A stretch of 64,000 nucleotides of DNA from Pseudomonadota bacterium (GCA_023419375.1 JAEZYD010000052.1:3376-67375); one strand, 5' to 3'; shown: positions 52,712-62,294, counted from the first letter of the stretch. The notes: generated by a model from the letters alone, not told the origin. Translations and numbers: made by a program.

Positions 52712-54712
52712 CTATTTTACTATATTACTGCGTATCTCTTTTAAAAAACCAGCAGCAAAATGAGGATACTTTTCAATGGCTTCATCCAATGCAGTAGAAT
52801 CATCTGTTTTCAGTTGGTAGTTAAAAAGATCAGCGAAAACACCATTGGCAAACCATTGTAGCCGGCGCAAATATTTATTTGAAAAATGTGTATTCACAGC
52901 ATCATAAAAAGCCAATTCCTTTATGCCATGTTTAAGGCGATGCTCAACGGTGTTGTCAAGCTCAACACTATAATAGACAGATGATTTGTGCCGTCGATAA
53001 ACTCCCATAATCTCATTAATAAAGCCTATTTTCCCCATTTCAGCATGGAGAATATGCCAGTACCAATCGCCGGGAACAAGGTCAGAGCGGAACCATGCTG
53101 GCAGGCCGTCCCTGAAACGCCAGCGATACATAACGGAATTTGTCTGAATGATGTTGGTTTGGAGAAGATCCGCAAGATAGTAATGGGAACGCACTCCCCG
53201 TGGTAATAATTCCAGGGGAGGGTGAATCCGTTGTCGTTGCGTACCGTCTTCGTAAACCACCTGTACAGGGTGAAAACACAGACCGCAATCGGGATTTGCC
53301 GTTAAAAAATCTACTTGCTTTTGCAGTTTTTGTGGGTCCGTAAAGTAGTCATCGCCATCACATATTGCGGCAAAGGGGCTGCGACACGCATCAAAAAGCA
53401 CCTGCACATTTTTGCCTCCGGGTTGGTAGGTGGGTAAAAATATGGGGTGGATGGACGCATGCTTTTGGGCGTATTCGTATATAATTTGCCGGGTATCGTC
53501 TGTGGATCTGTCGTCAACAATAATATGCTGCACAGGGAAGGCTGTTTGCTGCGCTAGTACGCTGTCCATGCAATCCGTAATAAAGGATGCATGATTTTGC
53601 GTGAGAGTGAGGACGCATGCATGGATTTCCGGGCGGATAACTTCCACGGAGGCGAATGAATCAATAAGAAGTTTGGGCGTCTGAGCTGGATAATGGATGG
53701 CGTGTGTGCGCACGTGAGAAAGGACATGTTTTTGTAAGTGGGGTGGTAACGTGTCAAAAAAGCGTTTGCAGGCATGGACAGATTGTACGTTGTCAGAGGG
53801 GGTATGCGGATGCCATACCGCATTGGCTGTAATGTGGTCGTTTATTAGATAACTACGGTCCAGGTGGGCGGCGGTGTCGGCGTCAAACGCACGCAGTGCT
53901 GCGGGGGGCAAAAAAGTCAGTTTTTCTCCAGCAGGGAAGCAGTCTTCCATTTGTTGCAGTATTCGTACCGCTTCGACATATTCCTTATTGGGCAACCATG
54001 TGCAGAGTGTTTGTGCAATCAGCACTGCGTCCCGGTTGGTCAGGGCCGTCAGTGCGGGGGGAGGGCATTCGTCTAAGAATAAGAATTGCATTTTTTTAAA
54101 AATATGTTCGAGACATAGCTGCATAGGAGTCTCTGCAGAAAGCTTATGCAAATGGGATGGGGGGCAAAAGCGCATAACGGTATCGCTGAATGTAGACCAC
54201 CAGCCATTTTCATTCATATCTCGATGCGTGATGTCCTTGTCATCCTCGGGGAGACGGCTTTTGTAAATACCCTCCACTTCTTTGGAGCGTGGCTCCATAA
54301 TCCATGCAATCTGCTTTTCTGCCCGGCTTAACCGGGGAAAGCGACGAGTATCAGCAAGGAGGCTCCATAGCTGGGCAAACGCTTCTATGGCCCAGAGGTG
54401 TTCGACAAAGAGGATTTCACGGGAATTGTCGAGCTTTTCCAAAAGCGTCAGATATTCCTCAGCCTTCTCTTTTGTGCGGACTATGGTCTTTTCGTCACCC
54501 AGGCTTCCTTGTTCTATTTGATATAAAGCCAAAAAAGTATCTGCAAATTGTTTTTGACAGAGGGGATGCGGCGTGAAGCTTTCCAGAAAAGGGTATTCTA
54601 CTCCATGGTGTGCCAGAACTTCTCTGCTGTCATAGAAAAAACGCTGGTAATCCATTGAATAGTCTGTATATGGCACAATGATTATGGAAATGAGTGGGGA
54701 TGATTGATTCAT
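52712..54712 (-). CDS. GT2 glycosyltransferase with large unknown N-terminal region
   Basis: 666 residues. The GT-A domain occupies about residues 355-600: HACVLTLTQNHASFITDCMD, IIVDDRSTDDT, and the DXD-containing AICDGDDYFTDP, with a later WYWHILHAEMGK. The first 350 residues have no family that I recognise; they begin ISIIIVPYTDYSMDYQRFFYDSR-like and are helix-rich. Codon use and base composition are more AT-rich than in the GT4 genes next door, suggesting a separate origin. Flanking intergenic stretches are strongly AT-rich. Confidence 0.8.
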   Translation of the reverse strand: MNQSSPLISIIIVPYTDYSMDYQRFFYDSREVLAHHGVEYPFLESFTPHPLCQKQFADTFLALYQIEQGSLGDEKTIVRTKEKAEEYLTLLEKLDNSREILFVEHLWAIEAFAQLWSLLADTRRFPRLSRAEKQIAWIMEPRSKEVEGIYKSRLPEDDKDITHRDMNENGWWSTFSDTVMRFCPPSHLHKLSAETPMQLCLEHIFKKMQFLFLDECPPPALTALTNRDAVLIAQTLCTWLPNKEYVEAVRILQQMEDCFPAGEKLTFLPPAALRAFDADTAAHLDRSYLINDHITANAVWHPHTPSDNVQSVHACKRFFDTLPPHLQKHVLSHVRTHAIHYPAQTPKLLIDSFASVEVIRPEIHACVLTLTQNHASFITDCMDSVLAQQTAFPVQHIIVDDRSTDDTRQIIYEYAQKHASIHPIFLPTYQPGGKNVQVLFDACRSPFAAICDGDDYFTDPQKLQKQVDFLTANPDCGLCFHPVQVVYEDGTQRQRIHPPLELLPRGVRSHYYLADLLQTNIIQTNSVMYRWRFRDGLPAWFRSDLVPGDWYWHILHAEMGKIGFINEIMGVYRRHKSSVYYSVELDNTVEHRLKHGIKELAFYDAVNTHFSNKYLRRLQWFANGVFADLFNYQLKTDDSTALDEAIEKYPHFAAGFLKEIRSNIVK

Positions 54713-54881
54713 ACTTTTATCTCGTAGGCTGATTAACGATATTATAATGATTGAATATAGCTCGTTTTATTCGTAATATCTACATTTATAGCTTTGTTTA
54801 TTACATATGGTTTAAATCATTTTATACAAAAAAATTTAAATTGTGTAATTAAAAATTATATATTTAGTTAGTCTTGTGCAT
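54713..54881. other. AT-rich spacer, no gene
   Basis: About 170 bases of very AT-rich sequence with no frame or clear hairpin between the acyltransferase stop and the GT2 start. Confidence 0.4.
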
Positions 54882-55541
54882 TTAAATATTTTCTACCGTG
54901 CCGATTTTTAGGGCAGGATTTCCCGCAAGACGACAAAAGTTGCGGCAGCCTTTGTATACAACGCTGGCGGGGGCGATAATGTTGTTGTCACCGATTCGTG
55001 CGCCCGGAAGAATAGTTGATCGTGCTGCAAGCAGATTGCGTGAGCCAACGCTGCAATTACCAAGCACCAGTGAGAAAGGGCCAATAAAGTTGTAGTCACC
55101 AACTGTTACGTCATGTGAAAGATTGACGGCACCATTAAGGTAATTTGCGTTGCCAAGATGAGCATCGCAAAATACTGTACTGTTGCGCTGAAATATGTTG
55201 GCCTCACCTAGAGTAGCCTCGGGATTGATATCTGCCAGGGGGTGGCATAGGGTGAAAAATACCGCACCACGCGATTTCATGGTTACATAGACATCTTCGC
55301 GCAACTGCGGTTTGCCTATGCCAATGACAAAAACATCTTTTTCTGTGATACTGTAATCGAGCGCATCGCCTAAAAACAGACTCTTCAATGATTTAAGGTC
55401 GGAACTATAGTTGCGCCATGAAAGAAAACCATGAAACGTGCAGTTCGTCTTCAAGTTGACATCTGCGGCACACATATCTTGAAAGAGCCAATAGCATTCG
55501 CGTGCAGCGCCTGAGTTGCCAATAATTATGAGGCGTTGCAT
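54882..55541 (-). CDS. NeuD-type sugar O/N-acyltransferase (left-handed beta helix)
   Basis: 219 residues from ATG 55541, which starts one base after the stop of the SDR gene. An N-terminal Rossmann-like domain (RLIIIGNSGAARECYWL) is followed by hexapeptide repeats from about residue 105 (ATLGEANIF, VNLSHDVTVGDYNFIGP, STILPGARIGDNNIIAP). This is the NeuD/PglD/WbbJ layout; such enzymes acylate amino sugars. The catalytic His is likely in NLSHDVTV. Within this locus it probably transfers the acyl group made by KAS III, ACP and SDR products onto an aminosugar made by the DegT enzyme. Confidence 0.85.
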   Translation of the reverse strand: MQRLIIIGNSGAARECYWLFQDMCAADVNLKTNCTFHGFLSWRNYSSDLKSLKSLFLGDALDYSITEKDVFVIGIGKPQLREDVYVTMKSRGAVFFTLCHPLADINPEATLGEANIFQRNSTVFCDAHLGNANYLNGAVNLSHDVTVGDYNFIGPFSLVLGNCSVGSRNLLAARSTILPGARIGDNNIIAPASVVYKGCRNFCRLAGNPALKIGTVENI

Positions 55542-55542
55542 G

Positions 55543-56295
55543 CTATCGTCCCCCGGTGAGCATAATGTTTTGCCCTGTGAGCCATGCGGCATCTTGTGAA
55601 AGCATAAAGGCTACCATGTGGGCGACGTCTTGCGGTTTGCCAAATCCCAGTGGATACAAAGCTTGTTCTTTCTCCAAAAATGTTTGCCCCAGTTGTTGCA
55701 CTGTAGCATCCATCATTGGGCCTTGCACCAATCCAGGAGAGACGCAGTTCACGCGCACACCTCGGGGTGCGGCTTCTTTGGCAAGGCAGGTTGCGCCAGC
55801 AACCAGGGCTGCCTTGGCAGCTCCGTATACTCCTTGCCCAGGGTTGGGTGTAACGGCGGCAGCCGCTGCAATAAAGACAATTGCTGATCCGGCGCCTGCA
55901 TTTGCCCGGCGGTCACAAAATGCTCCGCCCAGCATCAGGGGGGCATGACAGCAAAGGTCAAAAAGCTGATGCGCCCGCGTTATGTCATAGAGGGCTGATG
56001 GCGCATTCCATGTTGCCCCGGCGCTGCACACCAGGCCCTGCAATGGGCCGAACTGGCTGCACAGCCCTTTCAGCCATGCGGGTAGGGACTCCATGTCTTC
56101 CGTCATATCCCGCGGCGCAAGGTGCATGCGACAGGGATCGGCAGATGTCTCCCGCACTTGCTTCAGCCGTTCCGTATCGCGTCCATTCGCAATGACAGTA
56201 GCTCCGCGCTCAATGAGCAGCAGGGCAATGGCGCGCCCTATGCCGGAACTGGCCCCTGTAACAAGGATACGTTGTTCCGCAGTGAAGGTTGTCAT
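55543..56295 (-). CDS. Short-chain dehydrogenase/reductase, catalytic Ser replaced by Ala
   Basis: 250 residues. Cofactor motif TGASSGIGRAIA, CSAGAT (NAG equivalent), YGAAK with Tyr157 and Lys161, and NCVSPGLV. The catalytic Ser, normally 13 residues before Tyr, is Ala144 (IAAAAAV). FabG-like reductases need this Ser, so activity may be altered or the protein may use another residue. ATGA overlap with the ACP gene links it to acyl metabolism; a 3-oxoacyl-ACP reductase role is inferred from context. Confidence 0.85.
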   Translation of the reverse strand: MTTFTAEQRILVTGASSGIGRAIALLLIERGATVIANGRDTERLKQVRETSADPCRMHLAPRDMTEDMESLPAWLKGLCSQFGPLQGLVCSAGATWNAPSALYDITRAHQLFDLCCHAPLMLGGAFCDRRANAGAGSAIVFIAAAAAVTPNPGQGVYGAAKAALVAGATCLAKEAAPRGVRVNCVSPGLVQGPMMDATVQQLGQTFLEKEQALYPLGFGKPQDVAHMVAFMLSQDAAWLTGQNIMLTGGR

Positions 56296-56519
56296 GCCTC
56301 GAAACCGGGGATCAGCAGAGCAACATCGCGAATGCTGTGGAGAGCGTGCAGTTGGTCAAAGGTAATCGTGATGCCGAGTTTAACGTCAAAATAGGCAATC
56401 AGGGCCATCATGGCCATGGAATCCCACTCCTCAATATCTGCCAGAGACGAATCCAGCGCAATTTCAGAATCACTCTGAATAATGTCTTTAAAAATATCTA
56501 TGAATTCATCATGTTGCAT
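56292..56519 (-). CDS. Acyl carrier protein
   Basis: 75 residues. Phosphopantetheine attachment Ser34 in EWDSMAMMALI, with the acidic helix and ITFDQLHALHSI end. It begins inside the KAS III gene (11-base overlap) after AAGGAG and overlaps the SDR gene by four bases, so the three are co-translated. A dedicated ACP for a specialised acyl group is likely, distinct from the fatty-acid ACP. Confidence 0.88.
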   Translation of the reverse strand: MQHDEFIDIFKDIIQSDSEIALDSSLADIEEWDSMAMMALIAYFDVKLGITITFDQLHALHSIRDVALLIPGFEA

Positions 56520-57675
56520 CTCTTTCTCCTTGAATATATCTGCGCCAATACTCTACTTGTGCTTCAGGCGATGCATAATCGGAATCCGGGGCTGGCACGC
56601 TCTGTACAGGAGTACAGGCGCAGTTTTTCGGCTCCCAGAGGCAAGAAGCCCATGTCAGGCCAATGCCGTAGCCGCAAAGCATGATTTTACGATGACCAGT
56701 GCTACCGTCTTCACCGAAGAGATCGCACAGGGCAGCCGGAATAGATGCAGATGAAAGGTTACCGTAGCGGCTAAAGGTCGCTGAGGGTGTTTTTTCCAGC
56801 GGCAGACCCGCCTTTCGTGCGATTTCGCTGATGATCTGCTTGTTGGCCTGGTGAAGAACAAAGTGGTCTATTTCAGCAATGTCCACGCCACTCTTCGTGA
56901 GGAAGTCGCGGATATGCTCCGGGATTACCCGAAGTGTGAAATTGAAAACTGCAGGCCCGTCCATATAGGTATCGCAAAGGCGCCAAGGGTATCCGTCAGC
57001 CCCCTGAATATCTTCAAAAAAAGCGCGGTTGTTTTCAAATTTATCCGAGAACGGAACCCGTGCCCGCCCACCCGGCTGAATAATATGGGAAAAACCAGCG
57101 CCATCGGTGCCGATGGAAAAAATCAGCGGAGAAGCATCGGTATCTTTAGTAATGAGCGTGGCGCAACCCGCATCGCCAAAAATGGGGGCCATGATCCTGT
57201 TGCGTTGGTCGCGTGGGCGGTATGGGGCGTCACCCACTAAGAGCAGAACTGAACTGCAACTGCCCGAAGCCACCATGGTTCCGGCCAGCCAGAGCCCGTA
57301 TACATACCCCGCGCAACCTTGATTGACATCAAATGTGGCGCAGCTTTGCGGCAGGCCCAAGCGGTGCTGAAGGGCGCAGGCTGTTGCAGGTTGGTCAAAA
57401 TCCGGTGATTGGGTAACAAAGATGAGCGCTTCGATGCGCTGCTTTTCTTCCGGGTGTGCAATAAAAAGTTCGTTTGCTGCAGCTTGGCAGAGATCTGAAG
57501 CTGTCTGACCAGGGTAGGCCACTCGCCGGCGATCAGTGCCAATCATGGATTTGGCGCGCTCAGCCTTTTTGGGGCTTTCTCCGTAGTATTGTAGTTCGTC
57601 CTCAATACGGATTTCCTGTTGTGGCACTGCAGTGTGGATAGCTGCAATGTGTACTCCCTTAAGTTGTGCGAACAC
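56509..57675 (-). CDS. 3-oxoacyl-ACP synthase III (FabH-like)
   Basis: 388 residues; GTG start with AGGAG upstream. Thiolase-fold triad: Cys121 in FDVNQGCAGYVYG, His in FVLHQANKQI and Asn in YGNLSSASIP. IFGDAGCATLI is also typical. Length exceeds classic FabH (about 317) because of an insertion around residues 215-255 and a C-terminal tail of about 40 residues. As the first gene of an acyl cassette with ACP and SDR, it likely makes a short 3-oxoacyl group used to decorate an aminosugar. Confidence 0.88.
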   Translation of the reverse strand: MFAQLKGVHIAAIHTAVPQQEIRIEDELQYYGESPKKAERAKSMIGTDRRRVAYPGQTASDLCQAAANELFIAHPEEKQRIEALIFVTQSPDFDQPATACALQHRLGLPQSCATFDVNQGCAGYVYGLWLAGTMVASGSCSSVLLLVGDAPYRPRDQRNRIMAPIFGDAGCATLITKDTDASPLIFSIGTDGAGFSHIIQPGGRARVPFSDKFENNRAFFEDIQGADGYPWRLCDTYMDGPAVFNFTLRVIPEHIRDFLTKSGVDIAEIDHFVLHQANKQIISEIARKAGLPLEKTPSATFSRYGNLSSASIPAALCDLFGEDGSTGHRKIMLCGYGIGLTWASCLWEPKNCACTPVQSVPAPDSDYASPEAQVEYWRRYIQGERDAT

Positions 57676-58638
57676 GATTTTCTCCTGAGCTTTTGCGCGC
57701 TGGGGCCGAACGTGCTTGGTTAAACAGGGTGCTGCATGATTTGCAATGTGTAGACAACCTCATGGGAGCGAACTGTGCCATAGGGCCTTGGTCATGGACT
57801 TCAACTCAGTTTTTTTAACAGCCGAAACCTCGGGAGTACGGTGCTTTTGCAGTCGCCATTTATAAACAGGTAATAATCTCGGTTGACTATTTTGACAAAT
57901 GTTAATCCCCAGGATGGGCCTTCGGTTGCAGTTCTCCTGGAATAATCCACAGGGTTTTGTCAGGGCAGCGGCTTGAGCAATATGTTTAGTCAGGCTGGCC
58001 AGCGATGGCCAAGGATTTGTGTTGTGATGGGGAAAGCCTCCTTTTTTCAACAAAACTACAGACCTTGCCATCGTCACAAATTTCACACTATCTAGCTTTC
58101 ATTGTTTGAATTTTTACACATACTTTACGCAGGTCTTTCATGGTCAGCAAGGTATTCTTTTGGTATTCAGCGCGCTGCCTTGTGGAAGCAATGCAGAGGT
58201 CGATGTTGAATTTAGGGAGGGGCTTTGCCGCCAGCGATTCCATGAGCAAACATAAACTATAAATGGAACGAATCTTTTCTATAGAAATATGACGATGAAA
58301 AAGATAGTTGGTTTTCCCATGTGCCTTTTTTAATCGTGGAATTATGGAGCGTTTGGAGCTGCCTTTTCCCAGCCGTCAAGAGATGCAAAAGCTCCTGTGG
58401 AGCTTATCTTGCGTTTATACACAGTTTATTATCTTCCCTTGGCAAGGCCAATAAAATTTATTAGTAATAAATGGCTATGGGATAGTGAACTGTGCTTTGC
58501 CTGGCCGAATAGTTTTAGGCATGGGGTATTCTTTGCGCGGCATGTTATTTGCGGCTGCTTTTTTTTATTTTCTTTTGGCATTGTTACGTTTGCCGCCAAG
58601 GTTTTCAGGTTCCCACCCCCAACAGAGAGCTCTTGTTT
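57676..58638. other. Divergent intergenic region with possible gene remnants
   Basis: About 960 bases between the KAS III and DegT starts. It holds the promoters of both arms. Minus frames of 108 codons (57760-58086) and 50 residues (58092-58244) have partly protein-like composition, with scattered Cys pairs in other frames, but no recognisable domain; they may be remnants of a degraded gene. No RNA gene was found. Confidence 0.45.
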
Positions 58639-59760
58639 ATGCAAGACAAAATTTATGTCACTAAGTCCAGATTGCCCGATAAAGAATGTTTCTTTCGGCA
58701 ATTGGAGAGCATTTTTCAGACAGCGTGGATAACAAACAATGGCTGTCACGTAATTAATCTGGAAAAAGCCCTTTGCGGTTATCTTAAAACTGATAATCTC
58801 CTTCTCTGCAACAACGGCACAACCGCGCTTATGCTGGCTTTGCAGTGCGCTGGCCTTGCAGGAAAAAAAATTGCAGTAACACCGTATACTTATGTCGCAA
58901 CCCTTTCTGCTATTCTCTGGATGGGATGCACTCCGGTATTTGTGGATGTAGATCCTGAAACCATGTGTCTTTCTCCTGAAAAACTGCGCAAGTGCCTTCA
59001 GGATTCGCCTGATATTGCGGGCGTGCTCCCTGTGCATGTTTATGGTCTTGCCTGCGATGTGGAATCGCTTGGCAGCATCTGTCGCGAAAATGGTCTCACA
59101 CTGATCTATGATGCAGCACAGGCTTTCGGCTCTCGTTATGCTGGCAAAAGTCTGTTGGACTACGGTGATTATTCGATTTGCAGCTTTCATGCCACAAAGC
59201 TTTTTCACACAGCCGAGGGGGGCTGCGTTGTTTCCCATTCTACAGCTGCCCATCAGGCTTTGTCGCGCGCTCGGGCGTTCGGCCATGAGGGCGATACCCA
59301 CTATTGCCTGGGCATCAATGCAAAAATGAGCGAGCTCCATGCTGTAATGGGCCTCTCGCTTTTGCCGGGAACGGAAGAGGAAATTGCACTGCGCAAGCGT
59401 GTACACGCAGTTTATGATTCCCTGTTGTCGGGAGCAGGGCTGAGCTTCCCACCCCATTGTGCCAAGTTGGACTGGAACTACGCCTACTACCCGGTGTTAC
59501 TGCCCGACGAAGACAGCCTTTTGCGGGTGCAGGGTGCGCTGGCCGCACAAGATATATACACTCGCCGGTACTTTTATCCTGCCCTGAACACGTTGCCCTA
59601 TCTCAAGGCAGAGTGGCAGGTTTCGTGCCCCGTGGCGGAAAATCTTGCCAGCCGCGCTCTTTGTCTGCCCCTATACGGCGACCTAGAGGAAAAGCAGATC
59701 GTCAGGATTGCTGCCAGCCTGGGCAAAGCATTGGCTGATCCGCCGCAGGGCAAGGGGTAG
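58639..59760 (+). CDS. DegT/DnrJ/EryC1/StrS family sugar aminotransferase
   Basis: 373 residues from ATG 58639; an upstream in-frame start adds 30 hydrophobic residues of another character and is rejected. PLP-binding Lys187 in SFHATKLFHTAEGG, Asp158 in YDAAQAFGSRY, NNGTTALMLAL and VTPYTYVATL mark a nucleotide-sugar 3- or 4-aminotransferase that turns a keto sugar into an amino sugar. No 4,6-dehydratase is in the window. It probably supplies the amino sugar later N-acylated by the NeuD-type enzyme. Confidence 0.9.
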   Translation: MQDKIYVTKSRLPDKECFFRQLESIFQTAWITNNGCHVINLEKALCGYLKTDNLLLCNNGTTALMLALQCAGLAGKKIAVTPYTYVATLSAILWMGCTPVFVDVDPETMCLSPEKLRKCLQDSPDIAGVLPVHVYGLACDVESLGSICRENGLTLIYDAAQAFGSRYAGKSLLDYGDYSICSFHATKLFHTAEGGCVVSHSTAAHQALSRARAFGHEGDTHYCLGINAKMSELHAVMGLSLLPGTEEEIALRKRVHAVYDSLLSGAGLSFPPHCAKLDWNYAYYPVLLPDEDSLLRVQGALAAQDIYTRRYFYPALNTLPYLKAEWQVSCPVAENLASRALCLPLYGDLEEKQIVRIAASLGKALADPPQGKG

Positions 59761-60638
59761 AGATTGCCGGGAAGCGCTGCGGCATAACGTCAGGCAATCC
59801 TGGCCAGATGAGAAAACCAGCTGCGTCAGAAAGTATTGCACATGTCAAAATGGCGGCAGTTAGCGAGATCACTCTGGTAATAAGTTTGTCTTCTGGGCAA
59901 GCTTTTATTTTTTGGATTTCCCTTATAAGTATCGTTCTGTCTTCTGAGGGCATGGCATGGCGGCCCGATACGTGCTCGCAGTTTGCCAGGAAAATATTTT
60001 TTTGAAAATTTGCTTTTTTTAAAGGTAATGAGTGGCGCACGTTTTTGGGGGCTACACGCATCCTGAGTGATGGTGCCCAGTGGTTCAGCCCTCATAAGGC
60101 AAAATTGGCTTCTAGAAATAGCCACGCCCCCTGGAATATCTGCCAGAAGAAATTTAAAGTTTGTAGTCTGAATTTTCCCCCCTCTGCAAAAAAAGCGTAT
60201 CCTGAGCCGAAGGCGTTTTTTCACTGCCCGACGCCCCCCCTATGCCGTTTCGACCGATCGCCCGCCGCACCGTCAGAGAATACTGGCTCGTGCCAGAGGT
60301 CTTACACATATAATCCCCAATCGTTGAGCGGGGATGCGTTGTCAATCAATGCGAGCCACTGGATAAACTGAGCAGTGCTCTCAGCCATGCGCGTGATGCA
60401 GGCCTTATAGCCCGGATTATTGCCAAAATCGCCTTAAAAAAACTGACCCCACCGGGAGACATCGGAACTTATCCACATGATAATAAGCTCGGGCGGGCAA
60501 AGCTCATCGCCTCCAGCACGCTAATGGTTTGTAAACAACGATTGAGCGCGCTCCTTGGGGCAGTGCATTGCCCGCCTTCACCTTGCCTCGGGCTTGCGGA
60601 ATTGCGGAGTACAGGCCAGTGCTATATACTCCCGCTCT
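59761..60638. other. Intergenic, about 880 bases, no supported gene
   Basis: Between the aminotransferase and the sigma-54 activator. Open frames on both strands (such as minus 59826-60224) have Arg/Lys-rich, low-plausibility translations. It probably includes the right edge of the glycan locus. I could not find a copy of the tRNA-Glu 3' end here that would mark an integration junction. Confidence 0.4.
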
Positions 60639-62294
60639 ATGATTATTCTTGGCGACAGAGACATCAAGACGCTCCTTCTGGATCTGGCGCAACAGCGCGC
60701 AGTGGAAGACGTGCTCTCGCTGGCTGTTAAAAGCCTCGGCACCGCGCGCGATTCGGCTCTGGTGCGCATATGGCTTGTGGAGCCGGATACCGCCTGCCCC
60801 ACATGCGCGGATAATTCAATCTGCGCGGGCCGGGGGCGATGCCTGCACCTCAAGGCCAGCTACGGCAAATCCCGCATTGACGGCAGGCTGTGGACAGAAA
60901 CAGAACTGTCTGGATTTTATCGCTTTCCTCTTGGCAGCAGAAAGGTCGGAGCCATTGCTCTGACCAACAAACCGCTTGAGGTTGCCCGCATTGACGGCAC
61001 GGAACCCTGGATTGCCGACCCGCAATGGATCGAGCGGGAGGGCATTGTCAGTTTTGCCGGGCAGCCCCTTGTTTGCCGGGGGGAAACCCTTGGCGTCATA
61101 GCGGTTTTTTCGCGCGGCATGCTGGAAGCGGGCACCCTTGAACTCTTGCGCATGGTTGCCGATCATATCGCCTACGCCATTGCCAATGCCCGTCTTTTTG
61201 AAATAGCCGATGCCAGCAACCAGAAAAAAGAGCTGGAAAACGCTCACCTGCGCGAGGAACTCTGCGAAGCGCGCAAGTTTACGGGCATAATCGGCGAAAG
61301 CGCCGCAATCAAAGAAATCCGCGAACAGATCCAGATTGTCGGCGATACGGAAGCAACCGTGCTCATCCAAGGCGATTCCGGCACGGGCAAAGAACTTGTC
61401 GCCCATGAGCTGCACAAGAACAGCAAAAGAAAAAATAGTCCGTTTATCAAGATAAACTGCGCCGCGATCCCCCAACACCTTTTTGAAAGCGAATTTTTTG
61501 GCCACGCCAAGGGGGCTTTCACCGGCGCAATCAATGACCATATGGGATTTTTTCAGCTCGCTGACGGCGGAACCCTTTTTCTTGATGAAATTGCCGAGAT
61601 CCCGCTGGAGCTTCAAGGCAAGCTGTTGCGGGTCATACAGGATGGAGAATTTCGGCGGGTCGGCGAAGGCAAAAGCCGCCGCACAGATGTGCGGATCATA
61701 GCCGCCACCAATAAAAATCTGAAGCAGGCCATACAGAACAAAACATTCAGGGACGATCTTTATTACCGCCTGCAAGTCTTCCCCATCATCATGCCAAACC
61801 TTAACGAGCGGGAAGAAGACATCCCCCTGCTGGTGCGGCATTTCATCGGCATCTTTTGCAAAAAAAATGGCCGCTCTGCCTTTGACCTGTCGGAAGAACA
61901 GATGCTCAGGCTGCGGCGCTATAGCTGGCCGGGCAACATCAGGGAATTACAGAATTTCGTTGAACGGATGGTCATCACCGGGCGGCCAGAGCAGGCCCTG
62001 GCCTATCTTGCCCTTTGCGGGGCAGAGGATCAGGCGGAAAAAGCCTGCGCTGAGCCTGCTGGCGGCCCGCAAAGGATTTTGACGGAAAAGCAGATGCGGC
62101 ACATGGAAAAAGCCAATCTGAAAGCCGCGCTGGAACGGACAAACTGGCTCATATACGGCAACCGGGGCGCTGCGGCCTTGTTGGGGATAAAACCAACAAC
62201 CCTTATTTCCCGGCTCAAACGGTTTGATCTGTATAAGCTCCGCCCGACATCCATATCTTTCGACGAACCAAAGGATTTTTTCGGGGCCGACTAA
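60639..62294 (+). CDS. GAF-domain sigma-54 activator with four-Cys cluster
   Basis: 551 residues from ATG 60639. An N-terminal GAF domain (about 1-190) contains Cys53, Cys56, Cys62 and Cys68 in CPTCADNSICAGRGRC, a spacing suited to an Fe-S cluster or zinc. The central AAA+ domain is complete: GDSGTGKELVAHELH, GAFTGA in HAKGAFTGAIND, GGTLFLDEIAE, RDDLYYRL. The C-terminal helix-turn-helix is the Fis-like GAAALLGIKPTTLISRLKR. There is no receiver, so it resembles NorR/FhlA-type one-component activators. It converges on the dsr operon; its target is unknown. Confidence 0.92.
   Translation: MIILGDRDIKTLLLDLAQQRAVEDVLSLAVKSLGTARDSALVRIWLVEPDTACPTCADNSICAGRGRCLHLKASYGKSRIDGRLWTETELSGFYRFPLGSRKVGAIALTNKPLEVARIDGTEPWIADPQWIEREGIVSFAGQPLVCRGETLGVIAVFSRGMLEAGTLELLRMVADHIAYAIANARLFEIADASNQKKELENAHLREELCEARKFTGIIGESAAIKEIREQIQIVGDTEATVLIQGDSGTGKELVAHELHKNSKRKNSPFIKINCAAIPQHLFESEFFGHAKGAFTGAINDHMGFFQLADGGTLFLDEIAEIPLELQGKLLRVIQDGEFRRVGEGKSRRTDVRIIAATNKNLKQAIQNKTFRDDLYYRLQVFPIIMPNLNEREEDIPLLVRHFIGIFCKKNGRSAFDLSEEQMLRLRRYSWPGNIRELQNFVERMVITGRPEQALAYLALCGAEDQAEKACAEPAGGPQRILTEKQMRHMEKANLKAALERTNWLIYGNRGAAALLGIKPTTLISRLKRFDLYKLRPTSISFDEPKDFFGAD

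Noticed and set aside
57760..58086. Minus-strand 108-codon frame upstream of the KAS III gene
   Set aside because: No ribosome site, no recognisable domain, and frames around it look degraded; kept only as a possible remnant in the intergenic entry.
39053..60638. Genomic island inserted at tRNA-Glu with a duplicated tRNA end
   Set aside because: I could not find a second copy of the tRNA 3' sequence or any integrase in the window, so an attachment site is not claimed.
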